A stretch of DNA of 12,729 bases, from NCBI GenBank assembly GCA_937892215.1, contig CALAVE010000072.1:1-12729 (forward strand), given 5' to 3'. Under the pieces are notes generated by a model, which searched no databases, was not told the origin of the DNA, and worked only from the letters and a program-made list of their open reading frames with translations. The position numbers and the translations under genes are program-made. Positions 1-6,903 of the stretch are shown here, in pieces. The stretch's first letter is position 1. Every line of letters begins with the position of its first letter. The stretch comes from an uncultured Porphyromonadaceae bacterium (lineage in GTDB: Bacteria; Bacteroidota; Bacteroidia; Bacteroidales; Muribaculaceae).

Positions 1-1304
1 TTAGCCTCGTTGATTGTAACGGCACGGTCCAGAGCGGCGCTCTTCGGGCCGAAGCTTGTGAGGTTACCATCGTTGATCTGTGCATCCAGGCGGTCAGCTG
101 CTACGCCAAGGCCGGTCAGAGCGTTCTTAACACCGTTCACACGATCCTTACGCAGCTTAGCGTTGATCTTGTCGGTTCCGGTGTAGTTGTCGGCCCATCC
201 GGTCAGCACGTAATTGTTGCTGTTGTCCTTCATCACGTTAGCCACAGCTGCTACGATCTTCTTCTGCTCAGCTGTGATAGCGCTCTTGCCGATTGGGTAG
301 TAGATAGTTGCCAGAGGAGCGTCGCCGCTTACCACCGGTGCGGGCTTGGGATCAGGAGTCGGAGTTACGCGGTGCAGGCAGTCGTAGAGCTGCTTCTCCA
401 GAGAAGCAATCTTTGCGTCGGCAGCAGCCAGACGAGCTACGAGAGCGTCACCCTCAGCATCGGTGTACTTCCAAGTGGGGCAAACGGGAACCACAGGTGC
501 ATTCCACTCGCTCTTGCCAAAGTTGTAAGCGAAACCGATGAGAGCGGATACTGACGGGTTGTAAGAGCGAGCTCCATAACCATCGATGTACTTGTTCAGC
601 AGGTCAACACGCAGGTCGAGCAGGAAGTCAACTTTCTTGCTCAGCGCAAACTTGTTGAGTAAGCCGGCACGAACTGCGAACATGTGCATGTCGCGAGTCT
701 TCTCCTTGCCGTCAATAATCTCAGTGTGGGCACCGGCGTACTTGTAACTACCATCGTGGTTTTTGCCTTCCTTAACGTATGCCCAGTTCATGCTCAGACC
801 GGCGTACAGGATTCCGTTGTAAACACGGCCCGGACGATAGCCACACCACCAGTTAGTCAGGTTGATCATAACATCACCGAACATACCGAGGTTGTTGAAC
901 TTCTGCTTGTAAACAGGGTTAGAGGTCCACGGTTGCTCTTTCTCTGCGAGTTCACGGGTCTCACCAATCACAACACGATAAGGCTTGCCATGGCTGTCAA
1001 GGTTAGCATAGGCGCCACGGTGCTGAGCGAACTCAGCGCCCACGCGCAAACCGATAATCGGAGAGAACCACTTACCAATAGCAAGGTCACCCTTCCAACC
1101 AATGCGCTTGCCAAATTTCTCGCGGCTGTCATTCGGAGAGAACAGAACACCAGCACCACCTTCCAACTGAATGAACCAGTTGTCTGAGAACTTGTTGAAA
1201 GTGTAGCCCTGAGCAGGATCCTCAACGTAGGTTATCTCCTGTGCGTTAGCGGAGAAACCAAACAACATTGCACATCCAAGTGCTAATAAAGTAATCTTTT
1301 TCAT
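1..1304 (-). CDS. OmpA-family outer-membrane protein, copy 1 (3' end cut by window edge)
   Basis: I translated this gene by hand: the ATG is at 1302-1304 and the frame stays open to the window edge. By comparison with the two paralogues only the last base of the final Lys codon and the stop are missing, giving 435 aa. The tta at 1-3 is out of frame and is not the stop. Layout: signal peptide (about 1-21, ending ANAQ), beta-barrel (about 25-270) with the conserved motif NLTNWWCGYRPGRVYNG, a short coiled coil between two cysteines, a Pro-rich hinge (TPTPDPKPAP), then an OmpA C-terminal domain. The family anchors the outer membrane to peptidoglycan; the Asp of GWAD (about 372) and the Arg of LRKDR (about 388) match the diaminopimelate-binding pair. 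Two long segments, after EFAQHRGA and after LSMNW, are unlike the paralogues and are probably surface loops. From the VPVC segment onward the DNA is identical to copy 3. Porin or adhesin function cannot be read from the sequence. Confidence 0.88.
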   Translation of the reverse strand, partial: MKKITLLALGCAMLFGFSANAQEITYVEDPAQGYTFNKFSDNWFIQLEGGAGVLFSPNDSREKFGKRIGWKGDLAIGKWFSPIIGLRVGAEFAQHRGAYANLDSHGKPYRVVIGETRELAEKEQPWTSNPVYKQKFNNLGMFGDVMINLTNWWCGYRPGRVYNGILYAGLSMNWAYVKEGKNHDGSYKYAGAHTEIIDGKEKTRDMHMFAVRAGLLNKFALSKKVDFLLDLRVDLLNKYIDGYGARSYNPSVSALIGFAYNFGKSEWNAPVVPVCPTWKYTDAEGDALVARLAAADAKIASLEKQLYDCLHRVTPTPDPKPAPVVSGDAPLATIYYPIGKSAITAEQKKIVAAVANVMKDNSNNYVLTGWADNYTGTDKINAKLRKDRVNGVKNALTGLGVAADRLDAQINDGNLTSFGPKSAALDRAVTINEA

Positions 1305-1369
1305 AGACTTACGTTTTTTGTTTTATTTCTGTTAAACAATAAATTTTTTCTTCTCTACAAAATCAATTG

Positions 1370-1402
1370 CAAATGTAATTCTTTTTTTTGGAATAACACA
1401 AA
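1370..1402 (-). promoter_or_regulatory. Bacteroidetes-type promoter of OmpA copy 1
   Basis: On the minus strand a TTTG at 1399-1402 is followed after 21 bp by TACATTTG at 1370-1377. This matches the Bacteroidetes primary-sigma consensus (TTTG, about 20 bp, TAnnTTTG). It predicts an AT-rich leader of about 60 nt with no clear Shine-Dalgarno sequence before the ATG at 1304, which is usual in this phylum. Confidence 0.7.
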
Positions 1403-1424
1403 CTTTAACAAATTTATTTTACGA

Positions 1425-1469
1425 TTTTCGGCATTTTTTTCAAAAAAAACTTGTTTTTCGGCATTTTTT
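1425..1469. repeat. Short direct repeat upstream of copy 1 promoter
   Basis: The 15-mer ttttcggcatttttt occurs at 1425-1439 and again at 1455-1469, a period of exactly 30 bp, with an A-tract between. It lies just upstream of the -33 element of copy 1. The spacing of about three helical turns would suit an activator site or an UP-like A/T-tract element, but low-complexity drift is also possible. I saw no match upstream of copies 2 or 3. Confidence 0.45.
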
Positions 1470-1542
1470 AGGCTTTTGGGGGTATTTTTCGTGACTTAGT
1501 GTTCATGTGGCTGCCCCCATCACCTTGATTTTTGGTCTTGAC

Positions 1543-1584
1543 TAAGGGCGTCTCACCACCTTGTCGGAGGGAAAGACGCCCTTA
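1543..1584 (-). terminator. Hairpin downstream of OmpA copy 2
   Basis: A perfect 11-bp inverted repeat (taagggcgtct at 1543-1553, agacgccctta at 1574-1584) with a 20-nt loop begins 31 bp after the copy 2 stop codon. The U-run on the distal side is poor, so this is a probable rather than classical intrinsic terminator. It separates copies 2 and 1. The rest of the 310-bp gap 1305-1614 holds the copy 1 promoter, the 15-bp direct repeat and otherwise AT-rich sequence with no ORF that I can support. Confidence 0.6.
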
Positions 1585-1614
1585 TCATTTATAAGGTGTA
1601 AAACCTATTGCTAC

Positions 1615-2961
1615 TTACTTAGCCTCGTTGATTGTAACGGCACGGTCCAGAGCGGCGCTCTTCGGGCCGAAGCTTGTGAGGTTACCATCGTTGATCTGTG
1701 CATCCAGGCGGTCAGCTGCTACGCCAAGGCCGGTCAGAGCGTTCTTAACACCGTTCACACGATCCTTACGCAGCTTAGCGTTGATCTTGTCGGTTCCGGT
1801 GTAGTTGTCGGCCCATCCGGTCAGCACGTAATTGTTGCTGTTGTCCTTCATCACGTTAGCCACAGCTGCTACGATCTTCTTCTGCTCAGCTGTGATAGCG
1901 CTCTTGCCGATTGGGTAGTAGATAGTTGCCAGAGGAGCGTCGCCGCTTACCACCGGTGCGGGCTTAGGATCAGGAGTCGGAGTAACGCGGTGCAGGCAGT
2001 CGTAGAGCTGCTTCTCCAGAGAAGCAATCTTAGCGTCGGCAGCAGCCAGGCGAGCTACGAGAGCGTCACCCTCAGCATCGGTGTACTTCCAAGTAGGACA
2101 AACACCCACAACGGGAGCAGTCCACTCGCTCTTGCCGAAGTTGTAAGCGAAACCGATAAGCACCGATGGATCCAAGTTGTATGAACGGCGTCCGTAGCCG
2201 TCGATGTACTTGTTCAGCAGGTCGAGTCGCAGGTCAAGGAGCAGGTTCACGTGCTTGCTAACCGCGAAGGAGTTGAGTAAGCCTAAACGAGCCGCAAACA
2301 TGTGAGCGCGGGGAGCCTTCGAGTTAAAAGTCGCATCGCTGAGAACCATAGTTCCACCGTCTTTTTCAATTTTGTTGTAACTAACCCAAGCAGAGTTGCC
2401 ACCGGCATAAGCCCACTTTCCGTATTCCGGAGTACCGGAGCCGTCCACACCTGTCATCTTCTTGAAGAATGTCCAGTTCATGCTCAGACCGGCATAGAGA
2501 GTTCCGTTATAGACGCGACCCGGACGATAACCGCACCACCAGTTAGTGAGATTAATCATAACATCACCAAAAACGCCAACATTGTTGAAATGCTGCTCAA
2601 TGGTGGTGCTATTGCGGATGTCGCGGTCAAAGCGAGCACCTATAATCTGCTCATAGCCGGGATCGGCAGCACCGTGGTGCTGAGCAAATTCGCCACCAAC
2701 ACGCAGACCGATTATCGGAGTGAACCACTTGCCCAGAGCAAGGTCGGCTTTCCAACCGATACGGTCGATGAAATTAATGTCTTTGTCGTACTGCGACAGA
2801 AGCACACCAACACCACCTTCAGCCTGGATGAACCAGTTGTTGCTGAAACGGTTGAAAGTGTAACCCTGAGCCGGATCCTCAACGTAAGTGATTTCCTGAG
2901 CTGCTGCGCAGAATCCCATAGTCATGGCACATGCAAGTGCCAGCATTGTAATCTTTTTCAT
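1615..2961 (-). CDS. OmpA-family outer-membrane protein, copy 2
   Basis: A complete 448-aa paralogue with a signal peptide (MKKITMLALACAMTMGFCAA, then AQE), an outer-membrane beta-barrel, a coiled coil (DAEGDALVARLAAADAKIAS and on), a Pro-rich hinge, and an OmpA peptidoglycan-binding domain ending ALDRAVTINEAK. The predicted diaminopimelate-binding residues are D385 (GWAD) and R401 (LRKDR). It is the longest copy because of a long insertion after the LSMNW strand (TGVDGSGTPEYGKW and on), a likely surface loop. The first 347 bp of its C-terminal coding DNA (1619-1965) are identical to both other copies. The next 135 bp differ from copies 1 and 3 at six sites, all synonymous. The ATG at 2959-2961 starts the signal peptide and sits downstream of a good promoter. 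It is the most divergent of the three: its leader and its VVGVCP junction differ. Confidence 0.93.
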   Translation of the reverse strand: MKKITMLALACAMTMGFCAAAQEITYVEDPAQGYTFNRFSNNWFIQAEGGVGVLLSQYDKDINFIDRIGWKADLALGKWFTPIIGLRVGGEFAQHHGAADPGYEQIIGARFDRDIRNSTTIEQHFNNVGVFGDVMINLTNWWCGYRPGRVYNGTLYAGLSMNWTFFKKMTGVDGSGTPEYGKWAYAGGNSAWVSYNKIEKDGGTMVLSDATFNSKAPRAHMFAARLGLLNSFAVSKHVNLLLDLRLDLLNKYIDGYGRRSYNLDPSVLIGFAYNFGKSEWTAPVVGVCPTWKYTDAEGDALVARLAAADAKIASLEKQLYDCLHRVTPTPDPKPAPVVSGDAPLATIYYPIGKSAITAEQKKIVAAVANVMKDNSNNYVLTGWADNYTGTDKINAKLRKDRVNGVKNALTGLGVAADRLDAQINDGNLTSFGPKSAALDRAVTINEAK

Positions 2962-3026
2962 AAAGTTACTCTGAATTTGAATATCTGTTAAACAATTATT
3001 TTTTTCCTAAAAAACCTAATGTAGTG

Positions 3027-3058
3027 CAAATTTATATCTTTTATTTCAATTCTGCAAA
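3027..3058 (-). promoter_or_regulatory. Bacteroidetes-type promoter of OmpA copy 2
   Basis: On the minus strand TTTG (3055-3058), a 20-bp spacer and TAAATTTG (3027-3034) form a full consensus promoter about 65 bp before the ATG of copy 2. With the hairpin after copy 3, it makes copy 2 an independent transcription unit. Confidence 0.72.
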
Positions 3059-3149
3059 GCTTTTCCGCACTTTTATCGTGAAATTCCATCATCAGAGTAA
3101 TCTTGGCGGTAATTGGCGCACACGTTGCTAACGCATGGCTACAAGCGAA

Positions 3150-3178
3150 GTGCGCCTCCCGAATCACGGGAAGCGCAC
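3150..3178 (-). terminator. Hairpin downstream of OmpA copy 3
   Basis: gtgcgc at 3150-3155 pairs with gcgcac at 3173-3178. After one mismatch a further four pairs (tccc/ggga) leave a 7-nt loop. The hairpin starts 38 bp after the copy 3 stop. The stem is GC-rich but the following U-run is weak, as in many Bacteroidetes terminators. Confidence 0.55.
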
Positions 3179-3216
3179 CATTTATCGTTTAACCGTTATT
3201 GTTAGTACGATATCTC

Positions 3217-4476
3217 TTATTTAGCCTCGTTGATTGTAACGGCACGGTCCAGAGCGGCGCTCTTCGGGCCGAAGCTTGTGAGGTTACCATCGTTGATCTG
3301 TGCATCCAGGCGGTCAGCTGCTACGCCAAGGCCGGTCAGAGCGTTCTTAACACCGTTCACACGATCCTTACGCAGCTTAGCGTTGATCTTGTCGGTTCCG
3401 GTGTAGTTGTCGGCCCATCCGGTCAGCACGTAATTGTTGCTGTTGTCCTTCATCACGTTAGCCACAGCTGCTACGATCTTCTTCTGCTCAGCTGTGATAG
3501 CGCTCTTGCCGATTGGGTAGTAGATAGTTGCCAGAGGAGCGTCGCCGCTTACCACCGGTGCGGGCTTGGGATCAGGAGTCGGAGTTACGCGGTGCAGGCA
3601 GTCGTAGAGCTGCTTCTCCAGAGAAGCAATCTTTGCGTCGGCAGCAGCCAGACGAGCTACGAGAGCGTCACCCTCAGCATCGGTGTACTTCCAAGTGGGG
3701 CAAACGGGAACGATAGGAGCGGTCCACTCTTTCCTTCCAAAGTTGTAAACGAAACCGGCCAGCACGGTGGGTTCCGGGTTGTAAGAACGGCGTCCATAAC
3801 CGTCAATGTACTTGTTGTGCAGAGCCACCTGAAGGTCGAGCACGATGTCAAAGTGCTTGCTCACGGTGAACTTGTTCAGCAAACCGGCGCGAGCTGTAAC
3901 CATACGGAAATCAACTTCCTCGCCACCGGCGTAACGCCACTTGCCGTCACCAGCGCCTTCGCGGTACATAATCCAGTTGATACCGGCGCCCGCATAGAAG
4001 ATACCATTGTAAACACGTCCGGGACGATAGCCGCACCACCAGTTGGTGAGGTTCAACAGAACGTCAACATAGCCACCTGCAGTGTTAAAGAACTGATAGT
4101 TGAACACACCTGTGGGATCTTTCAGCTTGTCGTTCATCTCAGGACGATGACCGGCAACAACCTCGTAACGAGTGCTTGCGGCACCCTTGTGCTGAGCGAA
4201 CTCACCACCAACACGGAGACCCAGGATTGGGGTAAACCACTTACCAACGGCAATTGTTCCCTTCCAACCGATACGGTCGCCAAACTTGTCAACCTGCTTG
4301 TCGTTCGGAGACATCAGAACGCCGGCACCACCTTCTAGGTTCAGGAACCAGTTGTTCTCGAACTTATTGAAAGTATAGCCCTGAGCAGGATCCTCAACGT
4401 AAACCACTTCCTGCGCGCTTGCACTGAATCCCAGCAACATTGCGCAACCAAGTGCTAATAAAGTAATCTTTTTCAT
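3217..4476 (-). CDS. OmpA-family outer-membrane protein, copy 3
   Basis: A complete 419-aa paralogue, the shortest because its barrel loops are shorter. Layout: signal peptide 1-21 (ending SASAQ), barrel about 25-255 with NLTNWWCGYRPGRVYNG, Cys259, coiled coil about 266-296, Cys293, Pro-rich hinge about 298-308, OmpA domain about 315-419 with D356 and R372 as the expected peptidoglycan-contacting pair. The protein should sit in the outer membrane and bind peptidoglycan non-covalently. Nucleotides 3221-3711 are identical to 1-491 of the window, while the barrel strands are only similar and the loops differ. The first codons and a few upstream bases also match copy 1 almost exactly, so copies 1 and 3 are the closest pair. 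It ends GCT AAA TAA where copy 2 ends GCT AAG TAA, which marks the right edge of the shared block. Confidence 0.93.
   Translation of the reverse strand: MKKITLLALGCAMLLGFSASAQEVVYVEDPAQGYTFNKFENNWFLNLEGGAGVLMSPNDKQVDKFGDRIGWKGTIAVGKWFTPILGLRVGGEFAQHKGAASTRYEVVAGHRPEMNDKLKDPTGVFNYQFFNTAGGYVDVLLNLTNWWCGYRPGRVYNGIFYAGAGINWIMYREGAGDGKWRYAGGEEVDFRMVTARAGLLNKFTVSKHFDIVLDLQVALHNKYIDGYGRRSYNPEPTVLAGFVYNFGRKEWTAPIVPVCPTWKYTDAEGDALVARLAAADAKIASLEKQLYDCLHRVTPTPDPKPAPVVSGDAPLATIYYPIGKSAITAEQKKIVAAVANVMKDNSNNYVLTGWADNYTGTDKINAKLRKDRVNGVKNALTGLGVAADRLDAQINDGNLTSFGPKSAALDRAVTINEAK
3221..3711. repeat. Shared OmpA-domain repeat (unit 3; other units at 1-491 and 1619-2109)
   Basis: This 491-bp block encodes the coiled coil, hinge and OmpA domain. 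By eye it is identical to 1-491. Against 1619-2109 it is identical for the first 347 bp and then differs at six synonymous sites. The blocks are direct repeats about 1.6 kb apart. Identity stops within about a codon of the stop codon on one side and at the barrel/linker junction on the other. Confidence 0.9.
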
Positions 4477-4529
4477 AGACCAATGTTTTTGTTATTAATT
4501 ATTTACAATATATTCTTTATACTCTTTCT

Positions 4530-4666
4530 CAAAAACAGGTGCAAAGGTACAAACTTTTTTTGGAATTTTATAATTCTTTCAGATAAATCTACGCTAAAAA
4601 CCATTTTTATGCCACAAAACATTCCAAAAGCGTAATTATCAGCGTTTGCACCTTTGCCTGTTTTTG
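4530..4666. repeat. Imperfect inverted repeat between transketolase and OmpA copy 3
   Basis: The left arm 4530-4554 (25 nt) and right arm 4644-4666 (23 nt) are reverse complements apart from one 2-nt gap and one mismatch; the core is caaaaacagg plus caaagg. The arms are 89 bp apart. The right arm begins 4 bp after the transketolase stop, and the left arm contains the -7 element of copy 3. It could form a long hairpin in read-through RNA, or be two copies of a binding site. I see no classical terminator after the transketolase gene. Confidence 0.55.
4542..4549 (-). promoter_or_regulatory. Probable -7 element of OmpA copy 3 promoter
   Basis: TACCTTTG on the minus strand matches TAnnTTTG and lies 65 bp before the copy 3 ATG. 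No TTTG is seen at the expected -33 distance; the sequence there is an A/T-rich TTATAAAATT. The element lies inside the left arm of an inverted repeat whose other arm follows the transketolase stop. Confidence 0.5.
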
Positions 4667-4670
4667 CTTA

Positions 4671-6713
4671 TCACTTCTTAAGGTAGTTGCGAATCTCGCA
4701 AGCCACATTCTGAGCCGTGAAGCCGAACTTCTCCTCCAGAACCTTATATGGAGCCGAAGCTCCGAAGTGGTCAAGTCCGAAAATCTTGCCATCTGGGACA
4801 AGGCGCAACAGGGTGGATGGCAGACCGGCAGTGAGACCGAATGCGGGTTTACCCTTAGGTATCACCGAGTTCCTATAAGTCTCATCCTGGTTCATGAACA
4901 CGCCAATCGACGGAACCGACACAATCTGAGCCTTAACGCCCTCGGGGGCCAGCAAATCGGCCGCAGCCACCAGTGTAGCCACTTCCGAACCGTTACCCAC
5001 CAGCACCACATCGGCGTCGGCGCAGTGGCGCACCACATAGCCGCCGCGAGCCATTTGCAGAGCATCGTTGTAGCGCGCCGCGTAGCCCTCACCGTTCTCA
5101 CTGGGCAGGTCGGCTATGTTCTGACGCGAAAGAATCAGCGCAGTAGGTGTCTTGGTATTCTCCATCGCCAGTTTCCACGCCACAGTGGTCTCAGCGCTGT
5201 CGGCCGGGCGCAGCACCAGCATGCTGGGCTCTCCGTGCTCATTCTTCAGTTCCTCCATCAGTCGTATCTGAGCCTCATGCTCCACAGGCTCGTGCGTGGC
5301 TCCGTCCTCGCCCACACGGAACGCGTCGTGCGTCCAGATGAACTTAACCGGCAGCCTCATCAGAGCCGACAAGCGAACTGCGGGCTTCATATAGTCGCTG
5401 AACACGAAGAACGTGCCGCAAGCAGCGATTACGCCGCCGTGCAGAGCCATACCGTTGACGATAGCCGTCATAGCCAGCTCGGCAACACCACTGTGCAGGA
5501 ACGCGCCGGAGAAGTCGTGACGCTTGAACGCGCCTGCTTTCTTCAGGAACGCGTCGGTCTTGTCACTGTTGGCCAGGTCGGCGCTCGAAACTATCATATT
5601 ACCCACATTCTGAGCCAGTGCCGCCAGCACGTTAGCGCTCGACGCGCGAGAAGCCAGATTAGGCTTATGCTCGATGGCCGCATAATCCACAGGGTCAACG
5701 CCACCGCCAAGGTAGAAGTCAAGTTTTGCGGCTTTCTCAGGGTTAGCCTCGCGCCAAGCGGCTATTTCGGCATTGCGTTTAGCCACAATGGCACGCAGTT
5801 CCTCACGACGCTTAGCGTAGAGCTCCTCCACATCCGGGAAAATCTCGAACGGAGCATCGGGGTTGCCGCCCAGATTGGCGATAGTCTTTGCGAAACTCGC
5901 TCCCGAAGCGCTCAGCGGATTGCCGTGAGTGCTGCACTTGCCCTCAAAGTTTGCGCCGTCCTCGGTGACGCAACCGCGGCCCATCACCGTGTGGCCTATG
6001 ATTATAGTGGGGCGCTCGGTCTCGGCCTTAGCCTTATCCAGCGCAGCCGACAATTCCTCGGCATTGGTGCCGTCCACCTCAATCACGTTCCAGTTCCAGG
6101 CCCTGTACTTAGCCGCAGTGTCCTCCTCGGTCACGGCACTACAGTCGGTGGAAAGCTGCACGCGGTTGCTGTCGTAGAACATTATCAGGTTGCTGAGTCC
6201 CAGATAACCGGCAAGGCGCCCGGCCTCCTGCGAGATGCCTTCCTGCACACCGCCGTCGCTGATAAAAGCATAAGTCTTGTGAGCGAACACCTCACCGAAG
6301 TGGGTGGCAATGAAACGCTCGGCAATAGCGCTACCCACCGCAATGGCGTGTCCCTGCCCAAGCGGACCCGAAGAATTCTCCACACCACGCTTAAGGTCAA
6401 GTTCGGGGTGGCCGGGAGTCACGCTGCCCCACTGGCGGAACTGCTTCAGGTCATCGAGGCTGTATTTGCCTGTGAGACACAGTATGCCATAGAGCATGGG
6501 CGACATGTGGCCCGGGTCAAGGTAGAAGCGGTCGCGCACAAACCAAGCGCCATCGTCGGGGTTATTGACAATATGTTTTGAGAACAACACGTTCACAAAG
6601 TCACTACCACCCATAGCACCGCCAGGATGTCCGCTCTTAGCAGTTTCTACCATCGACGCCGCCAAGATGCGCACATTGTCGGCGGCTCGCTTCATCAGTT
6701 GTTTTTGTTCCAT
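4671..6713 (-). CDS. tkt: Transketolase
   Basis: A 680-aa thiamine-diphosphate enzyme of the non-oxidative pentose phosphate pathway. It moves two-carbon ketol units between sugar phosphates (for example xylulose-5-P to ribose-5-P or erythrose-4-P) in the cytoplasm. Full-length and in the usual three-domain order: N-terminal PP domain with SGHPGG (27-32), DPGH (66-69), GPLGQG (116-121), the ThDP/metal motif SDGGVQEG (152-159) and STHGNPL (260-266); Pyr domain with the catalytic Glu411 in GVAEL and HDAFRVGEDGATHEP (461-475); C-terminal domain with FGASAPYKVLEEKFG. The first Gly of the usual GDG motif is Ser here. The ATG at 6711-6713 begins at the expected family N terminus and has its own promoter, so this is probably a single-gene unit. 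Full conservation otherwise argues for activity. Confidence 0.97.
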   Translation of the reverse strand: MEQKQLMKRAADNVRILAASMVETAKSGHPGGAMGGSDFVNVLFSKHIVNNPDDGAWFVRDRFYLDPGHMSPMLYGILCLTGKYSLDDLKQFRQWGSVTPGHPELDLKRGVENSSGPLGQGHAIAVGSAIAERFIATHFGEVFAHKTYAFISDGGVQEGISQEAGRLAGYLGLSNLIMFYDSNRVQLSTDCSAVTEEDTAAKYRAWNWNVIEVDGTNAEELSAALDKAKAETERPTIIIGHTVMGRGCVTEDGANFEGKCSTHGNPLSASGASFAKTIANLGGNPDAPFEIFPDVEELYAKRREELRAIVAKRNAEIAAWREANPEKAAKLDFYLGGGVDPVDYAAIEHKPNLASRASSANVLAALAQNVGNMIVSSADLANSDKTDAFLKKAGAFKRHDFSGAFLHSGVAELAMTAIVNGMALHGGVIAACGTFFVFSDYMKPAVRLSALMRLPVKFIWTHDAFRVGEDGATHEPVEHEAQIRLMEELKNEHGEPSMLVLRPADSAETTVAWKLAMENTKTPTALILSRQNIADLPSENGEGYAARYNDALQMARGGYVVRHCADADVVLVGNGSEVATLVAAADLLAPEGVKAQIVSVPSIGVFMNQDETYRNSVIPKGKPAFGLTAGLPSTLLRLVPDGKIFGLDHFGASAPYKVLEEKFGFTAQNVACEIRNYLKK

Positions 6714-6760
6714 ATTACTTGTAGTTAATTAGTTATAGTTCGTTTCACTCCAATAATTAG

Positions 6761-6791
6761 CAAAATTAATAAAAATTAATCTTTTCCACAA
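6761..6791 (-). promoter_or_regulatory. Probable promoter of transketolase
   Basis: On the minus strand TAATTTTG (6761-6768) fits TAnnTTTG, and CTTG lies 20 bp further upstream (6789-6792), a three-of-four match to TTTG. The leader is about 45-50 nt and AT-rich. Confidence 0.55.
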
Positions 6792-6810
6792 GCAATTTCC
6801 CAAATTCACA

Positions 6811-6857
6811 CAAAAAAATATGGCGAAGAACATCCGTTATCGGGGCTTCGCCATATC
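6811..6857 (-). terminator. Intrinsic terminator after the sugar transporter
   Basis: atatggcgaag (6818-6828) and cttcgccatat (6846-6856) form a perfect 11-bp stem with a 17-nt loop. On the minus strand the stem is followed directly by a run of seven T (6812-6818 region). It begins 48 bp past the transporter stop. This is the clearest rho-independent terminator in the window. Its other side is also T-rich, so it could work in both directions. Confidence 0.85.
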
Positions 6858-6903
6858 TTTTTAGGTGGTTTCTATAAATTGCTCGAGTCGGGTTAGTGGC
6901 AAT

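Noticed and set aside
1..3. tta at the left edge as the stop codon of porin copy 1
   Set aside because: It is out of frame. In the complete copies the same bases belong to the Ala-Lys codons before the true stop.
1305..1614. Insertion sequence or phage att site between the tandem porins
   Set aside because: No transposase remnants, terminal inverted repeats or target duplications are seen. The direct repeats are fully explained by the shared coding module.
3199..4338. 379-codon plus-strand ORF antisense to porin copy 3, with similar ones opposite copies 1 and 2
   Set aside because: The copies resemble each other only because the underlying OmpA block is repeated. The frames lack starts with context and look nothing like proteins.
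4767..6581. 604-codon plus-strand ORF antisense to transketolase
   Set aside because: It mirrors the transketolase codon pattern, has no recognisable domain and no promoter, and lies opposite a fully conserved enzyme. It is a shadow frame.
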